A DNA stretch of 35,527 bases from Taibaiella sp. (GCA_019739295.1 JAHHDV010000034.1:1-35527); one strand, 5' to 3'; shown: positions 1 to 9,927, numbered from the stretch's first letter. A program made the numbers and translations. The notes: a model not told the origin generated them from the letters alone.

Positions 1-318
1 CCCTATTACCTTTCATTGTTGGATGGAAGGACGATTAAGTATGATTCTACGACCAGGTTTGATTTCTTAAGCCGGGAGAATATAGCAGGTAAAGCAGCCT
101 TTACGAAAGGATTCTCGGAAATAGAGACCCTGTTCGGCATTAATGTAAAAGGGGGCATACACTTTGATATGGCCAAGAATCCCAAGAGGGTCTCCGCCAT
201 TGACGTCGGGGTCTCCTGTGATTATTATTTCTCCCCGGTATTGCAAATGGCCGATATTAAGGAACGTTCATTTTTTGCAAACCTGTACCTGAGCTACCAA
301 TTTGGGAAGCGCTGGTGA
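1..318 (+). CDS. Outer-membrane beta-barrel protein, C-terminal part (partial at left edge)
   Basis: The frame is open from base 1, so the gene starts outside the window; the in-frame TTG at 16 is unlikely to be the real start. The visible 105 residues alternate polar and hydrophobic strands (for example SAIDVGVSCDYYF and SFFANLYLSYQFGKRW) and end on an aromatic residue, as outer-membrane barrels do. I recall conserved Bacteroidota proteins with a similar tail (DYYF, then NLYL and FGK near the end) encoded next to lipA, so this is probably one of that family. The gene lies 95 bp upstream of lipA on the same strand. No specific substrate or role can be read from the sequence. Confidence 0.65.
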   Translation, partial: PYYLSLLDGRTIKYDSTTRFDFLSRENIAGKAAFTKGFSEIETLFGINVKGGIHFDMAKNPKRVSAIDVGVSCDYYFSPVLQMADIKERSFFANLYLSYQFGKRW

Positions 319-386
319 TCTGCCTGTTGTGAATCACCTATAGAGATCATTGATAGGAACCTGCCTGCCCATTGTCGAATAAATCT

Positions 387-394
387 TATCTTTG
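387..394 (+). promoter_or_regulatory. Candidate -7 promoter box upstream of lipA
   Basis: TATCTTTG matches the Bacteroidota -7 consensus TAnnTTTG and sits 20 bp before the lipA ATG. No good TTG box is seen at the usual 19-bp spacing upstream, so the call rests on the -7 element only. Confidence 0.35.
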
Positions 395-413
395 AGCCGG
401 AAATAAAGACTTC

Positions 414-1361
414 ATGATAGAATTACCTATTATTTCAAAACCAAAAGAAAATAACCCTGTACAGCAAGGAGTCAAGAAGCCTAACTGGTTAAGGGTGAAG
501 CTGCCAACCGGTGAGGGTTACAGGCATGTACGGGGACTGGTCGATCAGCACAAACTCCATACCATCTGTGAAAGCGGCAATTGCCCGAACATGGGTGAGT
601 GCTGGGGAGCGGGGACGGCTACGTTTATGATTCTGGGAAATGTATGTACCAGGTCCTGCGGATTCTGTGCAGTGGCTACCGGCAGACCGGATCCTGTGGA
701 TTGGGATGAACCGCAGCGGGTAGCGGAAGCTATCTACCTGATGAAGGTAAAGCATGCCGTGATCACTTCGGTAGACAGGGATGAACTGAAAGACGGGGGC
801 AGCATTATCTGGGCCAATACGATCAAAGCAGTCAAGGCATTGAACCCGGATACGACCTTAGAGACATTGATCCCGGACTTCCAGGGTAAATGGGATAATT
901 TACAGAATGTAATTGATGTAGCTCCCGAAGTGGTATCGCACAACGTGGAAACCGTAGAGCGGCTGACCCGTAAAGTAAGGATTCAGGCTAAATACCACAG
1001 GAGCCTGGAAGTCATCAGGAGATTGAGCCAGGCCGGTGTCCGGACCAAGTCAGGGATCATGCTGGGGCTGGGAGAGGAAAAAGAGGAAGTGCTGCAGACA
1101 TTGAAAGATCTGAAAGACAATGGCTGTGATGTCGTGACGATCGGGCAATATTTACAGCCTACAGCCAGGCATTTACCGGTTGTCCGGTTTGTACATCCTG
1201 ACGAATTTGCTTTCTACAGGGAGGAAGGATACAGTATGGGGTTGGACTATGTAGAAAGCGGTCCCCTGGTAAGGTCATCCTACCATAGTGAACATCATGT
1301 GATCCCGGGATATGGTAAAAAGAAATGGAGGGAAGAGCGGAATATGATGGTTCATTCTTAA
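414..1361 (+). CDS. lipA: Lipoyl synthase (radical SAM)
   Basis: LipA inserts two sulfur atoms into protein-bound octanoyl groups to make the lipoyl cofactor of 2-oxoacid dehydrogenases and the glycine cleavage system. The 315-residue protein has the usual length. It shows the auxiliary cluster motif [12 protein letters not shown] near residue 50 and the radical-SAM motif CTRSCGFC near residue 80. Other family signatures are [23 protein letters not shown] and the C-terminal [11 protein letters not shown], which carries the conserved RSSY serine ligand. The ATG at 414 gives a normal N-terminus. A strong terminator follows at 1399, so the gene is transcribed alone or together with the upstream barrel gene. 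Confidence 0.97.
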   Translation: MIELPIISKPKENNPVQQGVKKPNWLRVKLPTGEGYRHVRGLVDQHKLHTICESGNCPNMGECWGAGTATFMILGNVCTRSCGFCAVATGRPDPVDWDEPQRVAEAIYLMKVKHAVITSVDRDELKDGGSIIWANTIKAVKALNPDTTLETLIPDFQGKWDNLQNVIDVAPEVVSHNVETVERLTRKVRIQAKYHRSLEVIRRLSQAGVRTKSGIMLGLGEEKEEVLQTLKDLKDNGCDVVTIGQYLQPTARHLPVVRFVHPDEFAFYREEGYSMGLDYVESGPLVRSSYHSEHHVIPGYGKKKWREERNMMVHS

Positions 1362-1398
1362 AAAGAGTGCATCTCCGGATAAAGGACATATCTTTAAG

Positions 1399-1426
1399 AT
1401 ACAGCTGGCAACAGCTGTATTTTTTA
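1399..1426 (+). terminator. Rho-independent terminator of lipA
   Basis: A perfect 9-bp stem (ATACAGCTG / CAGCTGTAT) with a GCAA tetraloop is followed by six T. The T-run is only on the plus-strand side, so it serves lipA. It just touches the 3' end of the convergent glycosyltransferase gene. Confidence 0.85.
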
Positions 1427-2704
1427 TTGCCTTTCAGAATAGAGCACCAGGCCGGAATCCGGTGAGCTGTGCTTGCGAACCGACTGCCTGAGCCGGCAGG
1501 CCAGGTAGACCCACACAATGATATAGATGCTCCCCAGTAATTGCCGGTTAAAGATGAAGATCTCATAATTACCCCATCCCCAGTTTTGGATGATGGACTC
1601 CATATTCATCATATAAGCAAAAGAGAAGAGAACGAAAGGGATCCAGTCTCTGGTCAATAATAAATAGGTCAATAGGATCGCCATCAGCGGATGGACATAC
1701 CTCTCGTGCATCTGGGTATTGAAAGTAAAGAATGAAAGGGAAACCAGGGCCATAGAAAGGATGAGAACAGGGAGAGGCAGCTGCCAGCTCCGGGATCTGA
1801 ACTTCCTGATGACCAGCTGCAGCAATGGCCACAAAGCAAAGACGGATGCGGTGAAGAACATCAGCAAGCCCAGGTGCTTATAAGAAATAAGCGAAAGCAC
1901 TTTCTCCCCGTCCGGCAGTTCGTCCGCAGCCTTTCCGAATATGACCGACCAGAAATTAGATGAGCCTACTGTAATGGTGGGATAATAATCTACCAGGTTT
2001 GCCGCACCCTCAATGACCTCGGCACGGGTATTCATATCGACCAGGAAGGGCAAAGAAACGATAAGTATGGTGAGCGAAAATGCCAGGAGGCACATTACCG
2101 TTCTCCTGAATATGCCTTGTACAGGAAGAACGAGCAATAACAACAGCCCGAATACCGGGATAAAAATGATCCCCTGCAGTTTGAAGGACATGGCCAGTCC
2201 CATCATGATGCTGGCGGCTATTTCTTTTTTCTGCCATAAAAGATAGAATCCTCCCAGGACAAAGAAGCTGAGGATGGAATCTACCTGCCCCCATACCAGG
2301 GTATTGTAGTAATAAGCTGCATTGAGTAAGGTAATGGCAACTATAAAAACGAAGGCAACCCGGTGGTTTATCCATTGATAAATGATCCACAGCAATCCCA
2401 GGTCAAAAGCAAAAGTGACCCACCTTAAGGAATGTATATGCTCCAGGATGGAAGCTTTGCTTTGGCACATCATTCCATATACCCATAATATATACTGATA
2501 GAGCGGGAAATAATTGTTTCCGGAACCATTATATGTCCGGAGCAAACCATGCTCAAGGATATGTGCTGACCAGTTGCCCCAGCATTGGGTATCAAAGCGG
2601 TGTCCCGGGAAATAAGGCACCAGGTAAATATAAATACCAATGATGGAGCTATTGATCAGCCAAAAAAGGATAGGAATCGTTTTGCTGCGTTGTTTTGTTC
2701 TCAA
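1424..2704 (-). CDS. Multi-pass membrane glycosyltransferase (GT-C fold, GT87/GT39-like)
   Basis: A 426-residue protein with about ten hydrophobic segments. Early in the first loop is FDTQCWGNWS, which carries an acidic residue where GT-C enzymes place their catalytic Asp. Further on are WGQVDSI and, near the end, QMHERYVHPLM, both typical of polyprenyl-phosphate-sugar dependent glycosyltransferases of the GT39/GT87/PIG-M type. It probably adds a sugar to a lipid or glycan on the outer face of the inner membrane; donor and acceptor cannot be told. The start used is a TTG, since no in-frame ATG occurs before about residue 77 and the N-terminal helix is needed. It runs convergent to lipA and shares no operon with it. 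Confidence 0.75.
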   Translation of the reverse strand: MRTKQRSKTIPILFWLINSSIIGIYIYLVPYFPGHRFDTQCWGNWSAHILEHGLLRTYNGSGNNYFPLYQYILWVYGMMCQSKASILEHIHSLRWVTFAFDLGLLWIIYQWINHRVAFVFIVAITLLNAAYYYNTLVWGQVDSILSFFVLGGFYLLWQKKEIAASIMMGLAMSFKLQGIIFIPVFGLLLLLVLPVQGIFRRTVMCLLAFSLTILIVSLPFLVDMNTRAEVIEGAANLVDYYPTITVGSSNFWSVIFGKAADELPDGEKVLSLISYKHLGLLMFFTASVFALWPLLQLVIRKFRSRSWQLPLPVLILSMALVSLSFFTFNTQMHERYVHPLMAILLTYLLLTRDWIPFVLFSFAYMMNMESIIQNWGWGNYEIFIFNRQLLGSIYIIVWVYLACRLRQSVRKHSSPDSGLVLYSERQ

Positions 2705-2881
2705 TTTGAAAAATACTTGATCCGGTATGGAAAGATGTTCAATATTAATAAAAATGTCAGAAGTCCGGGTAAGGTTTCCCGTTTGTTTCTATCCGGGCGG
2801 GACCTGATTGAAAACGGGACTTTGGTCCTTGCTGTATTCAGATCAGCACCTCCACAGATGGCCAGAGATATCGTACCGGGA

Positions 2882-3765
2882 TCAGTGCTTAACAATCTCT
2901 TTAACGATTCCACCCTGTGGTTCCCTGACCGTTTGCGTGAAGATGAAAGCTTTGGGATCGATCGCATGCACGATGTTTTTCAATCTGCGGACTTCAAGCC
3001 TGGTGACAATCGTGAAGATGATATCCACCTCGCTGCTTACTTCAAAGGACGCTTTCATGAATCCCCTTTCACCTTTATACACAGTAATGCCCCGGTTTAA
3101 ATTCAGAACCAGGGCCTTCTTGATATCTTCGCTATTCCCCGATACGATGGTCACGCCGGTGTAAGCCTCGATCCCTTCGATGACATATTTGGTCGTCTGG
3201 CTGGCAATGATATAAGTCAGTATGGCATACAAGGCCGTTTCTACTTTGATGAAGAGCGCCGCAATGATAAAGATGATGATATTCATCCCCAGGATAATCT
3301 CTGTGATGCTGAAGCTGCTTTTTCTCAAGGTCATTAATGCCAGTACTTCCATCCCGTCAAAGGTGCCTCCTCCCCGCATCGACAGCCCGATACCTATTCC
3401 CAGGAAGAAGCCACCGAACATAGCGACCAGCAGTTTATCATGAGTAAGCTCGGGAAAAGGGACAAAAATGCATCGTCAGTGCAATCAGGATAATCGTCAG
3501 GGCACTGCGCAGGGCAAAATGCCTCCCCACCTTGAAATAGGAAAGCACAATAAAAGGCAGGTTGAGCAAGATCAGCAGTATGCCCAGGTTCCATCCTTTA
3601 ACTTCATAAAATAAAAGGGAAATGCCTGTTACACCCCCGTCCAGAAAATGGTTGGGTACCAGAAAAACTCTTCAAAGCAAAGCTGGCGCAGAGTACGCCA
3701 AGTATCAGGTAGATAATATCCGGAAGCGTAAATAAAGGTCCGTGGTGTTTCGCATTGGAAGACAT
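2882..3765 (-). pseudogene. YitT-family membrane protein (DUF161 + DUF2179), broken by two one-base frameshifts
   Basis: The intact C-terminal part (3421-2882) carries the family signatures FGGFFLGIGIGLSMRGGG and a DUF2179 domain (GITVYKGERGF, IVTRLEVRRL). Upstream, the rest of the protein is present in other frames. From the ATG at 3765 it reads MSSNAKHH then a first membrane helix, breaks at an A5 run (3663-3667), continues as LVPNHFLDGGVTGIS through YFKVGRHFALRSALT, and breaks again at an A5 run (3464-3468) before FPELTHDKLLVAMFGG. Removing one base in each run gives a full-length protein of about 294 residues, the normal family size. YitT proteins are predicted transporters or membrane regulators of unknown substrate. 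The start lies 7 bp after the stop of the HD-domain gene, so the two are probably co-transcribed. Confidence 0.8.
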
Positions 3766-3772
3766 AGTTTCG

Positions 3773-4358
3773 TTAGGCGTTTTGTAATTTTAATTTGATA
3801 ATGTTCAGGTTTTCTTCTTTTTTCCTGCTTCTTTTATCGATAGCGGTCCTGGTAAAATAATTGTGGTTCTCTAAGAATTTCTCCTGTAACAGGTTCCAGT
3901 CCCTTTCGGAGTTCAGGATACCGAACATCGCCAGCTCTTCATACAGGCGATTGCCAATAGTGAAAAAATCATCTCTGCCCAGGTAGTCCAGGTCCGCATC
4001 GGCCAGGATCTCTTCCAGGTGATTTTGGGGAGTCTGAGGGATCTTCGTCGCCATGATCATCCCTTTAATTTTATCTATCTGCTCCTGGCTGTAACCATAA
4101 GCCGGAAGATATTCCTGGGCGATCTCACAGGACCTGGCTTCGTGGTCTTTGGATCCAAAGAGAAAGCCGGTATCATGAAATAGCGCTGCTGTGGTCAGTA
4201 AGGTCAGGTCTTCTCCGGATACCTGCTCAGCTTCGGCTATTTCCCGGACTGCGCTGATGACATCCGTGACATGAGCAACGCCTGTGGTAGGTTAAGTGGG
4301 CAGGCAGCTCTTCCCTGAGCTTTTTGATGATCACCTTGTATATAGCTTGATAATCCAT
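3773..4358 (-). pseudogene. HD-domain metal-dependent phosphohydrolase, one-base frameshift
   Basis: From the ATG at 4358 the frame reads MDYQAIYKVIIKKLREELP and onward to LTYH, then needs one base removed near 4283 to continue as GVAHVTDVISAVREIAE. After that follow LFHDTGF (the HD motif), MIMATKIPQTP and DADLDYLGRDDFF, a pattern typical of small Bacteroidota and spirochaete HD proteins. The repaired product is about 194 residues with the HD metal ligands (H in YHGVAH, HD, and a late D) all present. The start lies 11 bp after the stop of the membrane-bound cyclase gene. This suggests a linked function, perhaps hydrolysis of a phosphorylated nucleotide; that part is inference. Confidence 0.8.
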
Positions 4359-4369
4359 ATGGAACAAGT

Positions 4370-6373
4370 TTAGTCATTTTTAGCTTGTATTACAAAATAC
4401 ATCTCCAGTTCCCCTTTCCCTTTTACATTTATTTTCCCCCTTGGTTCAAAGGTAAATGTATCCTGGACCAGCCGGTAGGTTTCCTGTGAAATGTTTATTC
4501 TGCCGGGTATACTGTTCTGCTCCATCCTCGCAGCGGTATTGACGGTATCTCCCCAGATGTCATAAGCGAATTTCTTCACCCCTACGATTCCCGCGATCAA
4601 TGGCCCGGAATGGATCCCGATCCTGATATCCAGGCTGTGGGGATGGTGTAGCTTCCTTTCCCTGACAAAATTAAGAATGTCTAAGGCTGCCAGGATTGTT
4701 TTCTCTGCATGATGCGGGCTTAATATCGGGAGTCCGCTCACGGCAAGATATGCATCTCCTATGGTTTTAATTTTTTCCAGTCCATGTTTTTCCATGATCA
4801 GGTCGAAAGCCGTAAAGCATTCATTCAGTTCCTGCAGCATGGCCTCTGCCCCCAGTTTTTCGGAGTGGGCGGTGAAGTTGACAAAATCGGTGAAAATGAC
4901 GGAAACCTCGTCATAATACTGTGCTTTGGAAGACCCTTTTTCCTTCAGCTCTTCAGCTACCTCATGAGGCAGAATGTTCAGCAGCAGCTCTTCGGATTTT
5001 TGTTTTTCTTCTTTTAATTCCTGTGTCCTTTTCGCTACTTGCTGTTCCAGTCTTTCATTTTGTGATTCCAGGAGGTTCTGCTTCTCAAGAGAGAGCTGTT
5101 CTACATTCTTGATTTGCTCGCTGAGGCTCATGCTGGTGGTAGAGAATCGCCAGGCGAGGTATGCAGATATCGAAAGCGGTATGCTGAATATGGCAGTCAG
5201 CGTCAGGTATGATACAGTGGTATTAAAGGTAAAATTTCCTTTAATAAGGACAATGATGAGCAGTATAAAGAGGAACAGTAAAAAGTATAAGACCCCGCTT
5301 CCCAGGATAAACGAACCGGGAAGCCGGCTGATCATTGATTTGATGATCATGAATATGGTATAAATCATTGTGCCCACCAGTACGATCCAGATCAGAACGG
5401 CAGACAGGTCGAAGATGGATAAGTAGTCAAATACTGCAAATATCAGGGCAAGAGCATAAGCAATAACCAGGATCCTGATATCCCTTGTTTTGTTTTTTGA
5501 GAAGATATAGGATATAAAGGTGCATAAGGTAAAACAGCTGATGATGGGTACGATATTGATAGTTATGCTAAAAAAATCATCGTACTGAAGACTTTCGGCA
5601 TAAATATATACATAACACGCTATCATGACGATACTAATGCTCAGGGTAAAAATGGCAAAGAGCAGGTTGGCTTTGTCTTTTCTGTAAAATAAAAAGAACA
5701 GCAGGTGGACCAGGAATAAGGAAAGGAAAACAGTCCCGATCCCTACGACTGCTATACTTGTAAATATGCCTTCGGACTTGACCTCGGAAAGGTAGCTGGA
5801 GACATCTGTTGTCCTGATTGCAAACCACGAATCTCCATCATTTCCGGATTCGATATTGCTTTTATACCTGATGGCCACCTGGTAGGTCCCGGTATCTTTA
5901 AAAGAAAGGATGACAGGATACTCTGAGAGGTATACATACTCTGCTTCCGCTTGAAGATGATCTGGAGGGATCTTACCCATTGTTGACTGAAGTGCACCAT
6001 CGATATACACTTCCAGGGCACCCTCACCGTCCATAATCATAACAAAAGGGTAGTTGACATATTCGGGTCCTGCCTTCAGTTTGAACCGGTACCAGTAGGT
6101 ATTCCTTCCATCTTCGTTCTTTACTTTCCATGTTTGATCCGTATGCCAATGGCTATCTTCATATTCCTTAGCTGCAAATCGGGTACTGTCCGCATACCTG
6201 ACTTTGTATGAAAATGTAAGATAATCCTGGGCTGTCACAAAATTAAAGCCGGCGGATGTCTCAGGATCGTATTTCGTGAAGTTCAGCAATAAGGTATCTG
6301 ATCCGTATGTGACCTGGGCTGTACAGGTCAGCAGAAGAATGAAAGTGATCAGCCGGGATATACTCGTTTTCAA
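4370..6373 (-). CDS. Membrane-bound class III adenylate/guanylate cyclase with 7TMR-DISM sensor
   Basis: The 667-residue protein starts with a signal peptide (residues 1-24), followed by an extracellular jelly-roll region of about 180 residues (7TMR-DISM extracellular type). About seven membrane helices (205-410), a coiled coil rich in E, K and Q (415-465) and a class III cyclase domain (about 480-660) complete it. The metal-binding aspartates are in FTDFVNF and TIGDAY. The base-selecting Lys (KTIGD) and Asp (YDIWGD), plus the transition-state Asn and Arg in NTAARM, are present, which favours ATP and cAMP over GTP. It probably senses an extracellular ligand or envelope state and makes a cyclic nucleotide as a dimer. 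It is first in a minus-strand cluster with an HD hydrolase and a YitT protein. Confidence 0.93.
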   Translation of the reverse strand: MKTSISRLITFILLLTCTAQVTYGSDTLLLNFTKYDPETSAGFNFVTAQDYLTFSYKVRYADSTRFAAKEYEDSHWHTDQTWKVKNEDGRNTYWYRFKLKAGPEYVNYPFVMIMDGEGALEVYIDGALQSTMGKIPPDHLQAEAEYVYLSEYPVILSFKDTGTYQVAIRYKSNIESGNDGDSWFAIRTTDVSSYLSEVKSEGIFTSIAVVGIGTVFLSLFLVHLLFFLFYRKDKANLLFAIFTLSISIVMIACYVYIYAESLQYDDFFSITINIVPIISCFTLCTFISYIFSKNKTRDIRILVIAYALALIFAVFDYLSIFDLSAVLIWIVLVGTMIYTIFMIIKSMISRLPGSFILGSGVLYFLLFLFILLIIVLIKGNFTFNTTVSYLTLTAIFSIPLSISAYLAWRFSTTSMSLSEQIKNVEQLSLEKQNLLESQNERLEQQVAKRTQELKEEKQKSEELLLNILPHEVAEELKEKGSSKAQYYDEVSVIFTDFVNFTAHSEKLGAEAMLQELNECFTAFDLIMEKHGLEKIKTIGDAYLAVSGLPILSPHHAEKTILAALDILNFVRERKLHHPHSLDIRIGIHSGPLIAGIVGVKKFAYDIWGDTVNTAARMEQNSIPGRINISQETYRLVQDTFTFEPRGKINVKGKGELEMYFVIQAKND

Positions 6374-6640
6374 AGGTGGAGATGTCTTTTATTCAGATGA
6401 ATCGGTTGGTGACGGTACAATGTTACACTAAAATAGTGTTTTTCTGATTATATTTACATTTGGTATGGATATTACTTCCGTATTTGTTTAGATGTTGACT
6501 TTTTGCAAGTACCGGAATTGGCCTTAGGATGGCATACCTGTTAAGATATCACTTTGGGAAATGCCGATCAACGGATTCTTTACCCAATCCTTTGCATGAG
6601 AAAAATTTACTGTTTCTTTGCGGCAGAGATCAATTTTCAA

Positions 6641-7247
6641 ATGCTGAGCACCATTTTAGACACATTAAATCACTGGGATCAACAATTGTTTTTTGCTGAT
6701 CAATAAGGATGGGGGCCATTCATTCCTGGATGTGTTCCTGCCCCTCTGGAGAGAAAAAAGGAACTGGATACCCTTGTACGTGCTGATGCTGATCGTTGTC
6801 ATTCTCAAGATGAAGCGGAAATCCTGGTGGTGGATATTGCTTCTTCTGGCATCTGTTGCCCTCGCAGATGTGATCAGTTCCCATATCCTGAAGCCGGGAG
6901 TCGACAGGCTTCGGCCTTGTCAGGACGGGAGCGGAATAGAGCACCTGATGATACTACGGCTTTCTAACTGCCCGGGAAACGGCAGCTTCACCTCTTCTCA
7001 TGCAGCCAATCACTTTGCTATTGCATTCTTTATTTTCTTTACCCAGCGCATCAGCATGAAGTACTCCCGGTGGCTGTTTGTATTATGGGCTGCTATTATA
7101 TGCTGGGCACAGGTTTATGTAGGTGTCCATTATCCCGGGGATATCCTGGGAGGAATGGTGATAGGAGGATCGCTGGCTTATCTCATGAATTGGATTTATC
7201 AGCGATATGATCATAAAGTGTTTACTCAAAAAAATAATAAGTTATGA
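6641..7247 (+). pseudogene. PAP2-family membrane phosphatase, one-base frameshift near the start
   Basis: The frame from the ATG at 6641 reads MLSTILDTLNHWDQQLFF and then stops. Removing one T from the T6 run at 6689-6694 joins it to LLINKDGGHSFLDVFLPLW and the rest. The downstream part has the three phosphatase motifs: KPGVDRLRP (K-x6-RP), SFTSSHAAN (variant of PSGH) and VGVHYPGDILGG (H-x3-D). Four or five membrane helices surround them. The repaired protein is about 202 residues, normal for PAP2 enzymes acting on lipid phosphates such as undecaprenyl or phosphatidylglycerol phosphate. The stop overlaps the ATG of the thioesterase gene by 4 bp, so the two are co-translated. If the frameshift is real, an internal start near 6693 would drop the first helix. 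Confidence 0.85.
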
Positions 7248-7672
7248 GCAGGCAGCGTACACCCCAGGAGATGCTGGAATTGCTGATGCAAAAAGATGTG
7301 TTCAGCAGATGGATGGGGTTGCAGCACATCGAGGTGGATAAGGGATATACCAGGTTTACCTATACCATTATACCTGAGATGATGAACGGACTGGGCACGG
7401 TACATGGAGGTGTTCTTTTTTCAGCTGCCGATTCAGCACTGGCTTTTGCCTCGAATAGCCATGATGACCTGAGTGTGGCCCTTGAGGTCTCTATCTCCTA
7501 TACCAGGGCAGCGAGGCTGGGGGATGTCCTGACGGTGGAAGCTAAAGAGATATACAGCGGAAGGAGAACGGGGGTATATGATATCAGGACTTATAATCAG
7601 GACAATGAACTGGTCTGTGCCTTTAAAGGGACGGTTTATAAGACAGGTAAGAGAATAAATCTTCCGGGGTGA
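7244..7672 (+). CDS. PaaI-type acyl-CoA thioesterase (hot-dog fold)
   Basis: The 142-residue protein has the family length. It shows the hot-dog signature NGLGTVHGGVLFSAADSALAFA, with the conserved HGG turn and the acidic residue of the ADSA segment that activates water. Later strands match PaaI proteins (VALEVSISYTRAARLGDVLTVEA, VYDIRTYNQDNELVCAFKGTVYKTG). PaaI hydrolyses hydroxyphenylacetyl-CoA and related stalled CoA thioesters in the phenylacetate pathway. No other paa gene is near, so a general housekeeping thioesterase is equally possible. The ATG overlaps the end of the PAP2 gene (TTATGA), and a hairpin over the stop codon probably ends the transcript. Confidence 0.9.
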   Translation: MSRQRTPQEMLELLMQKDVFSRWMGLQHIEVDKGYTRFTYTIIPEMMNGLGTVHGGVLFSAADSALAFASNSHDDLSVALEVSISYTRAARLGDVLTVEAKEIYSGRRTGVYDIRTYNQDNELVCAFKGTVYKTGKRINLPG

Positions 7673-7692
7673 CTATAGTTTCCCGGTTTTTT
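7664..7692 (+). terminator. Rho-independent terminator over the thioesterase stop
   Basis: CCGGG (7664-7668) pairs with CCCGG (7682-7686) and is followed by six T. The loop of 13 bases is long, so strength is uncertain. Confidence 0.5.
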
Positions 7693-7882
7693 GCCGTCTT
7701 ATATTTATAGGATATATCTTTCATTAGGATGGCACATCGGGGTCTGGTTAACGATTGGATGACGGCATGCGCATTTACATTCAGGAGTGCAGAGTTATGT
7801 CATAGACAGATTTGAGCACGAATCAATGTGGTATTTGTAATGTAAAAGATGGATATTTAGATAAGTTTAAGTTCCTATTTCT

Positions 7883-7890
7883 TATATTTG
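7883..7890 (+). promoter_or_regulatory. Candidate -7 promoter box of the PKD gene
   Basis: TATATTTG matches TAnnTTTG and lies 38 bp before the ATG at 7928. No clear TTG box is seen at ideal spacing upstream. Confidence 0.4.
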
Positions 7891-7927
7891 TTAGGACAAG
7901 AATGAGCAATGAAATAAACAGGGATTC

Positions 7928-9853
7928 ATGCGTTTGAAAATTTTTATGGTACTGCTCTTATGGACTTCGGGGCTGGCATATCCCGGGAAGCTGAAGGCCT
8001 CTCACCTGGTAGGTGGGGAGGTGTCTTACGAATGCATTAATTTGGGGGAGAATAATTTCAGGGTTACCATAAAGATTTACCAGGATTGCCTGGGAGGGTT
8101 AACAGAAGTGATTTTAGATGATGAGCCTTTGTATTACGCCATATTTGAAAATGCTCCTGATCATCCGCTGATAAGAAGCGGAAGCGCCAATGCTATCGAT
8201 ACAACAATTGTTCCACCCGAATTCAGCAATGATTGCATCAGCAACTACCCCAATGTCTGTCTCAGGGAGCTCGTATTCCGGTTTGATGTCAGTCTCCCGC
8301 CCAGTGAATATGGCTATACTATTGTGAATCAAAGGTGCTGCAGGAATTACAGTATTCTCAATATCAATAATCCCGGGGTGATCGGTGTCTCTTATTTTTC
8401 TACGATCCCGCCGTTTTCTGCCGGGGAATGTCCGAATAATTCTCCCTCTTTTAATAATACACCTCCGCAGATCATTTGTTCCGCCAATCCGTTTTCATAC
8501 GATTTCAGTGTTACGGATCCGGATAACGATTCCCTTGTGTACAGGCTTTGTCCTTCCTATACAGGAGCAACGCTGGATGCTGCCAAGCCTTCAGGCTTCG
8601 ACATTACGCCTCCTCCTTTTACAGTAGTTCCTTATCAGTTCGGTTATTCTTATGATAATCCTATCCCTGCTTTTCCACCGGTGTATATTGATCCGGATGA
8701 TGGCATGATGTTCTTTACGCCTACTTCTCCGGGAAGATACCAGATGAATGTATGTGTGGAAGAATACAGAGACGGGACCCTACTGAACACCCATTCCCGG
8801 GATCTGCAGCTGTTAGTGACCAACTGTTCAAAGAATGTAATTGCGAATACACCATTGTATTCAGATCTGCCCAATACCTATATTGTCGAATGCTCGAGCT
8901 TTACGGTACAGTTTGAGAATACCAGTGAAGGGGGCTTTGCCTATGAATGGGATTTCGGTGACGGCAGCCCGGTTTCTACAGCGTTCGAACCGGCACATAC
9001 TTACGCAGATACAGGCACGTACGAGATCACGCTTACCGTCAACCCGGGGAGTACCTGCAGTGATGTCATCAAAAGAAAAGTTCTGGTATACCCGGTATTC
9101 TTCGCGGATTTTACCATTGAAGGGATCCGTTGCCCCGGTGAGGTCATTACTTTCCACGATACCGTCTTTACCAGCCTGAGTGATCCTTATGTGCTTGAAT
9201 GGTCATTTGGTGACGGTAACGGTGCATCAGGAAGCGATCCGTCGCATGTTTATCCGGAAGGAGGAAGCTACCAGGTGGAGATGACCGCATCTTCTACATT
9301 CGGGTGCAGGATTGTGAAGACACAAACCCTGGATATCAGGCAGTTTGACCCTTTTGCCGGTAATGATACAATAGTGGTGCTGGGCTATGACTACAACTTT
9401 AATGCAACCGGTGGAGACCAGTACGAGTGGTTTCCCAAGGATTATCTGTCAGATGGGTATATACACAATCCCAAAGTCAGCTTCCCGGATACGGGGACCT
9501 ATACCTATTCAGTCATGGTCGGTGCGCTGGAAGGGTGTAATGGCCTGGATACCATTCATATTCTTGTGGTCAAGGATCCGAGTATCCTGGTACCTACCGC
9601 ATTCTCCCCGAACGGGGACGGCCTGAATGATGATTTCAAACCCGTGATCGTGGGCTATCCCTTTGTCGACCAGTTCAGGATCTTCAACAGGTATGGAGAG
9701 ATGGTACATGCCACCTATTCAAGGAATGAAGGCTGGGACGGAACTTACAAAGGAAAACCGGTTGATGCCGGAGTTTTCTTTTATGAATTAAAAGTCAGAA
9801 ATTTGCAGGGAGAAATCCGGACTGTGAAGGGAGATGTTACCTTAATCAGGTGA
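7928..9853 (+). CDS. Secreted PKD-domain protein with type-B T9SS sorting domain
   Basis: The 641-residue protein begins with a Sec signal peptide (about residues 1-24, ending near KASHL). An N-terminal Cys-rich region of about 280 residues (GGEVSYEC, YQDCLGG, QRCCRNYSI) resembles the start of many gliding-type Bacteroidota surface proteins. Two PKD domains follow (YEWDFGDGSP near 338, LEWSFGDGNG near 425), with paired cysteines. The last 90 residues (VPTAFSPNGDGLNDDF, FNRYGE, GWDGTYKGKPVDAGVFFYEL) are the gliding-motility-associated C-terminal domain, the type-B signal of the type IX secretion system. It is therefore exported by T9SS and displayed or released, probably with an adhesive role. 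It is monocistronic. Confidence 0.95.
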   Translation: MRLKIFMVLLLWTSGLAYPGKLKASHLVGGEVSYECINLGENNFRVTIKIYQDCLGGLTEVILDDEPLYYAIFENAPDHPLIRSGSANAIDTTIVPPEFSNDCISNYPNVCLRELVFRFDVSLPPSEYGYTIVNQRCCRNYSILNINNPGVIGVSYFSTIPPFSAGECPNNSPSFNNTPPQIICSANPFSYDFSVTDPDNDSLVYRLCPSYTGATLDAAKPSGFDITPPPFTVVPYQFGYSYDNPIPAFPPVYIDPDDGMMFFTPTSPGRYQMNVCVEEYRDGTLLNTHSRDLQLLVTNCSKNVIANTPLYSDLPNTYIVECSSFTVQFENTSEGGFAYEWDFGDGSPVSTAFEPAHTYADTGTYEITLTVNPGSTCSDVIKRKVLVYPVFFADFTIEGIRCPGEVITFHDTVFTSLSDPYVLEWSFGDGNGASGSDPSHVYPEGGSYQVEMTASSTFGCRIVKTQTLDIRQFDPFAGNDTIVVLGYDYNFNATGGDQYEWFPKDYLSDGYIHNPKVSFPDTGTYTYSVMVGALEGCNGLDTIHILVVKDPSILVPTAFSPNGDGLNDDFKPVIVGYPFVDQFRIFNRYGEMVHATYSRNEGWDGTYKGKPVDAGVFFYELKVRNLQGEIRTVKGDVTLIR

Positions 9854-9927
9854 TAACAGCTGTATTTTACCCCAGGGAATTTAAGGAATTGGACAGCAGT
9901 TATGGACCATAATGCTTAGATTTACGA

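Noticed and set aside
2585..3100. Plus-strand frame of 171 codons opposite the YitT and glycosyltransferase genes
   Set aside because: It lies antisense to recognisable coding sequence and has no domain of its own.
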